NCBI GenBank assembly: GCA_007119095.1
Contig: SKQI01000247.1
Span: 1 to 6,155, forward strand
Source of the DNA: Wenzhouxiangella sp.
Lineage (GTDB): Bacteria > Pseudomonadota > Gammaproteobacteria > Xanthomonadales > Wenzhouxiangellaceae
Direction: 5' to 3'
Length of the DNA: 6,155 nucleotides
Both the position numbers and the translations under genes were made by a program. Of the stretch, positions 1 through 5,509 are shown one piece after another (position 1 is the stretch's first letter; each line of letters begins with the position of its first letter). Under the pieces are notes generated by a model, which made no database searches, was not told the origin of the DNA, and saw only the letters and a program-made list of their open reading frames with translations.

Positions 1-946
1 CAGACAGACCAGGAACGGAGGTGACCACGGCCCGCAGCATTTCCTGGGTCAGCGCGATCAGATCGCGATAGTCGGCATGCGCCCAGTAAAACTCCAGCAT
101 GGTGAACTCGGGGTTGTGCCGAGTCGACACGCCCTCGTTGCGGAAATTGCGGTTGATCTCGTAAACCTGCTCCAGGCCGCCGACGACCAGGCGTTTCAGA
201 TGCAACTCAGGCGCCACGCGCAGGTATAGATCGATTCCAAGCGCATTGTGGTGGGTAACAAAAGGGCGCGCCGTGGCACCACCGGGGATGTGGTGCATCA
301 TCGGCGTTTCGACTTCCAGAAAGCCCTTGTCATCGAGGAAGCGGCGGATCGCGCGAACAACGTGACTGCGGACTTCGAAGGTGCGGCGCACGTCCGGATT
401 GACGATCAGGTCAACATAGCGCTGGCGGTAGCGCATTTCCTGGTCGGTGAGGCCGTGCCACTTTTCCGGCAGCGGACGCAGCGACTTGACCAGCAGTCGC
501 AGCTCGCTGGCATGCAGGCTGAGTTCGCCGGTACGGGTGCGCATCAGGCGCCCGCGCACACCAACAATATCGCCGATATCCCAGTGTTTGAAAGCCTGGT
601 AGACGCCTTCCGGCAGATCATCACGCCTCAGATAAAGCTGAAACCGTTCCCCGGAGCCGTCCTGGATGTGGACAAAGCTGGCCTTGCCCATGATCCGCCT
701 GCTCATGATTCGCCCGGCCAAACGGAAATCCTGTTCCAGCTCTTCAAGCGCCTGCTGCGGCCAGGTTTCCTCGTCACCATAGTCGGCCAGCAAGGTCGCC
801 GCGTCGCTGTCAGTGCGCCAGTCGTTCGGATAGGCCTGGCCGGCTGCGCGCAGCTCGCCCAGCTTGGTTCGCCGCTCGGCAATCAGCCGGTTATCGTCGG
901 TGGTCGCCGCTTCGGGCGCGTTGCCATCATTGTTTGCGTCGGTCAT
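1..946 (-). CDS. lysS: Lysyl-tRNA synthetase, class II (partial; C-terminal part beyond window)
   Basis: This enzyme charges tRNA-Lys with lysine using ATP, in the cytoplasm. I translated the minus strand from the ATG at 946-944. It gives 315 residues open to the window edge, out of about 500 usual for the family, so the C-terminal catalytic half (including motif 3) is missing. The N-terminal OB-fold anticodon-binding domain spans roughly residues 74-155 (GRIMSRRIMGKASFVHIQD at its start). Class II motif 1 follows around 203-223 (GFLEVETPMM, then IPGGATARPF), and motif 2 around 264-285, with FRNEG at 268-272 and RHNPEFTMLEFY after it. These segments closely match E. coli LysS as I remember it. 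The start is supported by an AAGGTG Shine-Dalgarno eight bases upstream. The gene lies 26 bases after the prfB stop, so co-transcription is likely, as in many Proteobacteria. Nothing is broken in the visible part. Confidence 0.97.
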   Translation of the reverse strand, partial: MTDANNDGNAPEAATTDDNRLIAERRTKLGELRAAGQAYPNDWRTDSDAATLLADYGDEETWPQQALEELEQDFRLAGRIMSRRIMGKASFVHIQDGSGERFQLYLRRDDLPEGVYQAFKHWDIGDIVGVRGRLMRTRTGELSLHASELRLLVKSLRPLPEKWHGLTDQEMRYRQRYVDLIVNPDVRRTFEVRSHVVRAIRRFLDDKGFLEVETPMMHHIPGGATARPFVTHHNALGIDLYLRVAPELHLKRLVVGGLEQVYEINRNFRNEGVSTRHNPEFTMLEFYWAHADYRDLIALTQEMLRAVVTSVPGLS

Positions 947-954
947 CTGCTCTA

Positions 955-960
955 CACCTT
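955..960 (-). promoter_or_regulatory. Shine-Dalgarno sequence of lysS
   Basis: On the minus strand the bases read AAGGTG, eight bases before the lysS ATG at 946. The site lies in the 26-base gap between prfB and lysS and fixes the lysS start. Confidence 0.7.
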
Positions 961-972
961 GCAGGTTCTGGT

Positions 973-2071
973 TCAGGCCAGGCCGGCCTTGAGCTGGGCG
1001 GCGATGAACTCGTCGATATCACCATCCAGCACTTTCTGGGTATCGGAGCGCTCCATGCCAGTGCGCAGATCCTTGATCCGCGACTGGTCAAGCACGTAGT
1101 TGCGAATCTGGCTGCCCCAGCCAATATCGGCCTTTTCGTCTTCGGCCGACTGGGCTTTCTCCTGCTGCTTCTTCAACTCCATTTCATACAGCTTGGCGCG
1201 CAGCTGGGCCATCGCCCGGTCCTTGTTGCGATGCTGGGAGCGGTCGGTCTGACACTGCACGACAATACCCGAGGGTTCGTGCGTGATGCGCACCGCCGAC
1301 TCGGTCCGGTTGACGTGCTGCCCGCCGGCACCCGAGGCCCGGTAGACATCAATGCGCAGATCCGAGGGATCGATGTCAATTTCGATATTGTCATCAACTT
1401 CTGGAGAGACGAAAACACTGGCGAAGGATGTGTGGCGCCGATTGCCCGAATCATAGGGCGACTTGCGCACCAGCCGATGGACGCCGGTTTCGGTACGGCA
1501 CCAGCCGAAAGCATAGTCGCCCTCAACCCTGATGGTTGCACTCTTGATGCCCGCTTCGTCGCCGGCCGAGACCTCAAGCAGCTCGGTTTTCCAGCCGCGT
1601 CGCTCGGCCCAACGCAGATACATGCGAAGCAGCATCTCCGCCCAATCCTGTGCTTCCGTGCCACCAGCGCCAGCCTGGATATCGATGAAGCACGGCCGGT
1701 TATCCATCTCGCCTGCGAACATGCGCTGGAATTCCAGTTCTGCAACGGCACGCTCCAAGCGTTTCAGGTCATCGGCAACGCTGGCCATGGTGTCTTCATC
1801 GTCTTCGGCCAGGGCCATTTCCAACAGCTCACCGGCATCGCTGGCCCCGTCAATGACATCGCGCTGCGCGCTGACCGATCGATCCAGCTCGGCCCTTTCC
1901 TTACCCAGCTTCTGAGCATGATCGGGATCCTCCCAGACCGAAGGATCTTCCAGCTCGCGGCTTACTTCTTCCAGGCGCTCCTGCTTGCCTTCGTAGTCAA
2001 AGATACCCCCTAAGCGCAGCAACGCGGCGCTCCAAGTCTTCCAGCAGCAGTTTCAGCGAGGTCTGTTCCAT
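973..2071 (-). CDS. prfB: Peptide chain release factor 2, with programmed +1 frameshift
   Basis: RF2 recognises UGA and UAA stop codons in the ribosomal A site and triggers release of the finished peptide. The gene starts at the ATG 2071-2069 and reads 24 codons (MEQTSLKLL... ending RGYL). It meets an in-frame TGA at 1999-1997, and a +1 shift at CTT-TGA-C continues as DYEGKQERLEE... to the stop at 975-973. The product is 365 residues, the same length as E. coli RF2. Visible landmarks are a helical N-terminal domain (about 25-110), the anticodon-like tripeptide at 204-206, and the catalytic GGQ at 249-251 in RASGAGGQHVNRTES. The tripeptide reads SPY where SPF is standard. The residue before SGAGGQ is Ala (E. 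coli 246), the common form rather than the K-12 Thr. A conserved SDIGWGSQIRNYVLD-like segment (here ADIGWGSQIRNYVLD) lies near the C-terminus. No strong Shine-Dalgarno precedes 2071; GGAT at 2080-2077 is the best. An ATG-only call starting at 2022 would be wrong. lysS follows in the same operon. Confidence 0.97.
1996..2011 (-). promoter_or_regulatory. prfB programmed +1 frameshift site (RF2 autoregulation)
   Basis: The minus strand reads AGGGGGTATCTTTGAC. It holds an internal Shine-Dalgarno-like AGGGGG, a three-base spacer TAT, the slippery CTT codon (2002-2000), the in-frame stop TGA (1999-1997) and a C directly after it, which makes a poor termination context. This is the same arrangement as the well-studied E. 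coli prfB site. When RF2 is scarce the ribosome slips one base forward and makes full-length RF2. When RF2 is plentiful it terminates after 24 residues. Confidence 0.97.
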
Positions 2072-2337
2072 TACCGATCCAAGTTGAAGGCAAACCGTGA
2101 ATTGTAACGTGGTGGCGATGGGGTAGTCACGGTTATCTGTGATGAATGGTGAGAGGGAAGACGGGAGGGGGAAGATGGGGAAAACCTCGAATCGGGCGTG
2201 GCCATCATGCCTACTGCCAAACCCTCGCAGCGGGGGTTATCTGTCAGATCACGGACTGATCGGGTACAGACCCACCGATCCACAGTCACGCTTCCTTTGA
2301 CGTATTCTTCAATTCAACTCCAAGGCTGCCCGCCCTC
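2072..2337. other. Divergent intergenic region between prfB and the phospholipase D gene
   Basis: This 266-base gap separates two divergently transcribed genes, so it should hold both promoters. Besides the candidate prfB promoter, I see an imperfect palindrome with ends TCAC/GTGA at 2127-2142 overlapping the candidate -35. There is also a 10-base direct repeat GGTTATCTGT (2131-2140 and 2235-2244). A TTGACG at 2297-2302 could be a -35 for the plus-strand gene, but no acceptable -10 follows at normal spacing. Short reading frames in this gap show no recognisable protein. Confidence 0.6.
2101..2130 (-). promoter_or_regulatory. Possible sigma-70 promoter of prfB-lysS
   Basis: On the minus strand a -35-like GTGACT (2130-2125) is separated by 18 bases from a good -10-like TACAAT (2106-2101). 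Transcription would begin near 2094, leaving a leader of about 23 bases before the prfB ATG. The -10 matches the consensus at five of six positions and the -35 at four of six. This is pattern matching only. Confidence 0.4.
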
Positions 2338-3633
2338 ATGTCCCTGCTTCGGCGACTGCTGCACTACAAAACCTTCTTCGTCTTACTGATCGGCCTGGCC
2401 GGATTTACCTTCCTGGCACTGATCTACTTCAACGCCACGCCAAAGCCGGCACGGATAACCAAGCCAGTTGTCGTGGACTACGGTCCTTCCGATCCGCGCT
2501 TTGCCCGCGACCTGGCCCTGCACATGGCCGCCCCGTGGACCGAGGGCAATCGACTGACCCTACTGCAAAACGGTGAGGAGATATTTCCGGCCCAGTTCGA
2601 TGCCATGCGCGGCGCGCAGCAGCATATCCATATCGAGACTTTTCAGTTCAACGAAGGAGATATCACCGCCGAGACCTTGGAGATTCTCAAGGAACGTGTG
2701 GCTGAGGGAGTCGAGGTGCGTTTGACCCTCGACTTCGCCGGCTCGGCATTGGCCGATTTTGCCGCCTTGAAAGAACTGGAGGAAACCGGCACCACCGTGA
2801 TTCGCTGGCGCCAGCCGTCCTGGTACCAATTATCAAGACTGAATCATCGCACCCATCGCAAACTCGTCATCATTGACGGGCAGCTTGGGTTCATCGGTGG
2901 CGCCAACATGACCGACAACTGGCTCGGCAAACCGGAAGACGGCGCCTACCGGGACAATCACTTCCGAGTCGAAGGGCCAGTGGTTGACCACTTGCAGCAA
3001 GCTTTCATGGACAACCTGGTGGCCGCCACCGGCAAGCCGCTGTTCGGTGCGCCCTACTTTGGCGTTGCCGAGCCTGCTGGCGATCTGAAGGCGCAGGTCG
3101 TGATCAGTACACCGCGAGAGGGGCGCCATCGCGTCCGCAAAATGAAGCTGATGGCCATCGCGGCAGCCCGGGAGCACATTCGCCTCGGCACCGCCTACTT
3201 CTACCCCGATGGTGCCCTGATTAAGGCACTGATCGATGCGCGCGAGCGCGGGGTAGCAGTCGACCTACTGGTGCCGGGCGAGACCATCGACAAACCCTTC
3301 GTGCGGCTGGCTTCGAAAAGCCATTGGAAAGGCATGCTCGAAGCCGGGGTGCGGATACATGAGTATGAAAAAAGCATGTTCCACGCCAAGCTGACCATCA
3401 TTGATGATCAGTTCGTCAGTATCGGATCAACCAACCTGGACAATCGCTCCTTTCGGATCAATGACGAGGCCAATCTGAATGTGCTGGACCAGGGCTTTGC
3501 CGAGTTGATGATCGAGGTGTTCGAGCGCGATTTGGAGCATACGCGTCTGTATGACCTGGATCGATGGCATGATCGCAATCGGATGGACCGCTTCAGGGGT
3601 CTGGTGGGAAGATTGCTTGGGCCGCATTTGTAA
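2338..3633 (+). CDS. Membrane-anchored phospholipase D superfamily protein (cardiolipin synthase-like)
   Basis: This 431-residue protein belongs to the phospholipase D superfamily. Bacterial members with two HKD motifs usually make cardiolipin or otherwise transfer phosphatidyl groups at the inner membrane. One hydrophobic helix at about residues 12-31 (FFVLLIGLAGFTFLALIYF) looks like an uncleaved membrane anchor. HKD motif 1 is at 173-180 (HRKLVIID, followed by GGANMTDNW) and motif 2 at 349-356 (HAKLTIID, followed by GSTNLDNRSF). His, Lys and Asp are all present in both, so catalysis should be intact. A single anchor helix is fewer than the two of typical E. coli ClsA and more than the none of ClsB, so the exact subfamily is unclear. 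The start at 2338 is the only one giving the full anchor. It has just a weak AAGG 12 bases upstream. The gene stands alone, divergent from prfB and about 195 bases from the next gene. Cardiolipin synthase is the best guess; a related phosphatidyltransferase or phospholipase remains possible. Confidence 0.88.
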   Translation: MSLLRRLLHYKTFFVLLIGLAGFTFLALIYFNATPKPARITKPVVVDYGPSDPRFARDLALHMAAPWTEGNRLTLLQNGEEIFPAQFDAMRGAQQHIHIETFQFNEGDITAETLEILKERVAEGVEVRLTLDFAGSALADFAALKELEETGTTVIRWRQPSWYQLSRLNHRTHRKLVIIDGQLGFIGGANMTDNWLGKPEDGAYRDNHFRVEGPVVDHLQQAFMDNLVAATGKPLFGAPYFGVAEPAGDLKAQVVISTPREGRHRVRKMKLMAIAAAREHIRLGTAYFYPDGALIKALIDARERGVAVDLLVPGETIDKPFVRLASKSHWKGMLEAGVRIHEYEKSMFHAKLTIIDDQFVSIGSTNLDNRSFRINDEANLNVLDQGFAELMIEVFERDLEHTRLYDLDRWHDRNRMDRFRGLVGRLLGPHL

Positions 3634-3641
3634 TGATGCGG
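3622..3641 (+). terminator. Short hairpin over the stop codon of the phospholipase D gene
   Basis: CCGCAT (3622-3627) and ATGCGG (3636-3641) form a perfect six-base stem with an eight-base loop containing the TAA stop. No run of T follows, so it is not a typical intrinsic terminator. It may be an mRNA 3'-end structure or chance. Confidence 0.2.
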
Positions 3642-3711
3642 TAAGAGCTGAACGGTAAGAAAGGACAGGAATTGGCCATCACACGGGCGCATTTCGTGTC
3701 GCGCGTGGTAG

Positions 3712-3720
3712 TGCTAGGAT
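3712..3720 (+). promoter_or_regulatory. Possible extended -10 promoter element for the redox operon
   Basis: TGCTAGGAT resembles an extended -10 (TG, one base, then a TATAAT-like hexamer matching at four of six positions). The -35 region at suitable spacing (around 3692-3697, TTTCGT) is poor. If real, transcription would start near 3727, upstream of both candidate ribosome-binding sites. Confidence 0.25.
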
Positions 3721-3754
3721 AGGACGTCAGGGAATCAGGAGAGTTTTCGGCGCC

Positions 3755-3832
3755 ATGCGATGGGTCGGGAATCCGGGCAAGTTCAGGCGAAAGGGTCTGG
3801 CGCTGAGTGCCAGGGGAGCCTCATCTTCGTGA
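3755..3832 (+). CDS. Possible 25-codon upstream ORF (leader peptide)
   Basis: The ATG at 3755 lies 11 bases after AGGAGAG (3737-3743). It opens a 25-residue frame beginning MRWVGNPGKFRRKG, rich in basic residues and ending in a serine run, that stops at TGA 3830-3832. This stop overlaps the GTG start (3829) of the flavocytochrome as GTGA, the geometry of translational coupling. I recognise no domain. It could be a true leader peptide, or noncoding sequence with a fortuitous ATG. An alternative reading starts the flavocytochrome itself at the ATG 3760, which would make this frame an artefact. Confidence 0.25.
   Translation: MRWVGNPGKFRRKGLALSARGASSS
3812..3818 (+). promoter_or_regulatory. Shine-Dalgarno sequence favouring the GTG start at 3829
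   Basis: AGGGGAG lies ten bases before the GTG at 3829 and is the strongest ribosome-binding match in the leader. The in-frame ATG at 3760 has its nearest AGGAG about 16 to 18 bases away, which is longer than normal. Confidence 0.5.
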
Positions 3833-5148
3833 GGGTGAATGCGCGGCTGGCTCGTGGGCTGGTCTGGCTGCTGGCACTGGTGCCGCTGGCGTTCTTTCTG
3901 GCCGGACTGGCAGCACATGATTTCCGAAGTATTTCTTCCGTTCTGAATATGCTCGGTCGTCTGACCGGCGTGCTGGGTCTGGCGCTGTTGTTGCTGGCTG
4001 CGGCCTTGAGCGCGCGCGTACCTGGCTTCGACCAGCCGTTCGGCGGCTTGACCAAGCTCTGGCACAGCCACCATCTGCTTGGTGCCGGGGCGCTGCTCCT
4101 GCTGATGGCTCATCCGCTGCTGCTGGCCCTGTCCAGTGCTGCCCACGGCTACCACCTGCCGGTCCAAGTGCTGTTTCCGCCACTCAGCGATACTGCCACC
4201 TGGAGCGGCTGGCTGGCACTGATACTGATGATGGTCTTTCTGGCACCCAGCTTCTCCTTTTTTGGGCCGCCCAACTATGAGCGCTGGAAACGCATTCACG
4301 CGCTGGCCGGGCCGGCCGTGATTCTTGCCCTGGTCCATACATTTCTGTTCAGTCGCACCATGCCGGCCAACCTGGACGTGCTGATCTGGGGCCTGTTTGC
4401 CCTGCTGGGCGTAGGTGCGGTTGCCTGGCGCCTGGTGTTCTCACGAGCCGGTCGGCCGAAGTACACCATCAGCTCGGTCGAGGCGGTGGCCAATAACGTC
4501 GTCGAACTGACGCTTGAGCCCAAGCGGGCGGACAAACGTCTGCATTACCAGGCCGGCAACTTTGTCTACATGACGCCGCTGGACAAGCAATTGACTGCTG
4601 GCTGCGGCGAAGAGCACCCCTACACCTTGTCCTCTTCACCCACAGAACCCAACCTGCGCATCGCGATCAAGGACCTGGGCGATGCCAGTCGCGCGATTCA
4701 GACCGTACGCCCCGGGACCAAGGTCCGGATAGAAGGCCCCTATGGCCGCTTTTTTCCGGCCGGCGGCAAGGCCGAACAGCCTGAACTATGGGTGGCCGGC
4801 GGAATCGGGATCACCCCGTTTCTCGCCCGACTGCGCCATCTCAAGGCGCTTGACCAAGCTGCCGACGTACATCTGATTTATGCCGTTCAGGACGAGGCTC
4901 GCGCCCTCTATGCCGCGGAACTGCAGGCACTGGCCAGCGCTATTGAAGGTGCAATGCTGACCTTCCATTACTTTTATCGAGAAGGACCGATCAGCGCCGA
5001 ATTTCTGCTCGAAACCTGCCCTGATCTGGATCAACGTGAAACCTATATTTGTGGGCCACTACCGCTGAACAAGCTCGTTCAGGACCACCTGCGCGGGCTG
5101 GGCCGGCCCCGCTCCAGCATTCATACCGAGGAGTTCGAACTGCTATGA
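3829..5148 (+). CDS. Ferric reductase / NADPH-oxidase-like transmembrane flavocytochrome
   Basis: This protein (439 residues from the preferred GTG) probably moves electrons from cytoplasmic NAD(P)H through FAD and two b haems across the inner membrane. Numbered from that start, six hydrophobic helices lie near 10-27, 45-61, 82-101, 123-141, 159-174 and 183-201. His81/His95 (14 apart) and His157/His170 (13 apart) fit the two-haem ligand pattern of ferric reductases and NOX enzymes. The C-terminal half is a ferredoxin-NADP reductase-type dehydrogenase: an FAD motif HPYTLSSSP at 263-271, a nucleotide-binding VAGGIGITPF at 322-331, CGP at 408-410 and a terminal EEFELL. In-frame ATG 3760 would add 23 polar residues unlike the family; GTG 3835 is another possible start. 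Its stop overlaps the next gene's start by four bases (ATGA). Context favours a role in electron export to the periplasmic cytochromes. Ferric-chelate reductase or bacterial NOX activity are alternatives. Confidence 0.88.
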   Translation: MRVNARLARGLVWLLALVPLAFFLAGLAAHDFRSISSVLNMLGRLTGVLGLALLLLAAALSARVPGFDQPFGGLTKLWHSHHLLGAGALLLLMAHPLLLALSSAAHGYHLPVQVLFPPLSDTATWSGWLALILMMVFLAPSFSFFGPPNYERWKRIHALAGPAVILALVHTFLFSRTMPANLDVLIWGLFALLGVGAVAWRLVFSRAGRPKYTISSVEAVANNVVELTLEPKRADKRLHYQAGNFVYMTPLDKQLTAGCGEEHPYTLSSSPTEPNLRIAIKDLGDASRAIQTVRPGTKVRIEGPYGRFFPAGGKAEQPELWVAGGIGITPFLARLRHLKALDQAADVHLIYAVQDEARALYAAELQALASAIEGAMLTFHYFYREGPISAEFLLETCPDLDQRETYICGPLPLNKLVQDHLRGLGRPRSSIHTEEFELL

Positions 5149-5504
5149 AAAAGTTCATGTTTGCGGCATTCATTGCCTTCTGGTCCTGCGTGGCCACGCT
5201 ACTGGCCGTGCAGGCCATGAGTCCGGAGCCTGGTTCAGCCGAGACCGGGAATGAGTTGCCCGAGTTCACCCTGGCCGATGTTGCCGAACACGACACCCTG
5301 GCAAGCTGCTGGATGGCAATCGAGGGCAAGGTCTACGACTTTACCGACTACATTCCCAAGCACCCCACCCCGCCGTTCGTGATGGAACAGTGGTGCGGGC
5401 GCGAAGCCACCGAAGGTATGCGCACCAAGGGCTATGGGCCCGATCACACGGCGGCCGCCTGGGCGATGATGGAGCCTTACCTGATCGGCACCCTGGCGGA
5501 TTGA
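5145..5504 (+). CDS. Exported cytochrome b5-like haem-binding protein
   Basis: This 119-residue protein carries a cytochrome b5-type haem domain and probably works as a small electron carrier outside the cytoplasm. Residues 1-24 (MKKFMFAAFIAF... ending AVQA) form a signal peptide or a membrane anchor with a possible cleavage after Ala24. The b5 fold runs from about 40 to 117: FTLADVAEHD, CWMAIEGKVYDFTDYI, then the first haem ligand His73 in HPTPP, WCGREATEG and the second ligand His101 in PDHTAAAW. The usual HPGG is replaced by HPTPP. Cys55 and Cys84 lie in the domain and might pair in the periplasm. The start at 5145 is chosen because it overlaps the flavocytochrome stop as ATGA and begins a clean signal peptide. 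Upstream in-frame starts such as 5049 lie inside the previous gene. Placement between a membrane flavocytochrome and a multihaem cytochrome suggests it passes electrons between them, which is inference. Confidence 0.9.
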   Translation: MKKFMFAAFIAFWSCVATLLAVQAMSPEPGSAETGNELPEFTLADVAEHDTLASCWMAIEGKVYDFTDYIPKHPTPPFVMEQWCGREATEGMRTKGYGPDHTAAAWAMMEPYLIGTLAD

Positions 5505-5509
5505 CCGAC

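Larger units (their letters stand above)
3634..3828 (+). other. Intergenic leader region upstream of the redox operon
   Basis: About 195 bases lie between the phospholipase D stop and the preferred GTG start of the flavocytochrome. The region contains an extended -10-like element (3712-3720), an AGGAGAG ribosome-binding-like stretch (3737-3743) before an ATG at 3755, and a second, stronger AGGGGAG (3812-3818) just before the GTG at 3829. An eight-base direct repeat CGGTAAGA occurs at 3639-3646 and 3653-3660. No intrinsic terminator with a T run was seen. Confidence 0.5.

Noticed and set aside
248..1099. Long plus-strand open frame opposite lysS
   Set aside because: It lies antisense to clear lysS and prfB coding sequence, and its translation shows no recognisable domain. 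It is a shadow frame of high-GC coding DNA.
1997..1999. In-frame TGA in prfB as a pseudogene-causing mutation
   Set aside because: It is the programmed frameshift stop with internal Shine-Dalgarno and CTT slip codon, and the downstream frame is intact, so the gene is functional.
934..2013. 359-codon plus-strand open frame opposite prfB
   Set aside because: It is fully antisense to prfB, whose protein is unmistakable with GGQ and conserved motifs. The plus-strand translation resembles no family.
2131..2244. Direct repeat GGTTATCTGT (2131-2140, 2235-2244) as a possible regulatory iteron or att site
   Set aside because: There are only two ten-base copies 104 bases apart, with no further copies and no associated gene. 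Chance is a sufficient explanation.
2071..2389. Small open frames in the prfB/phospholipase D intergenic region (72 codons minus, 63 codons plus)
   Set aside because: No good ribosome-binding site, no domain or signal was seen, and they overlap the starts of real genes.
5049..5144. N-terminal extension of the cytochrome b5 gene back to ATG 5049
   Set aside because: It would overlap about 100 bases of the flavocytochrome gene and bury the signal peptide. The ATGA-overlapping start at 5145 is far more natural.
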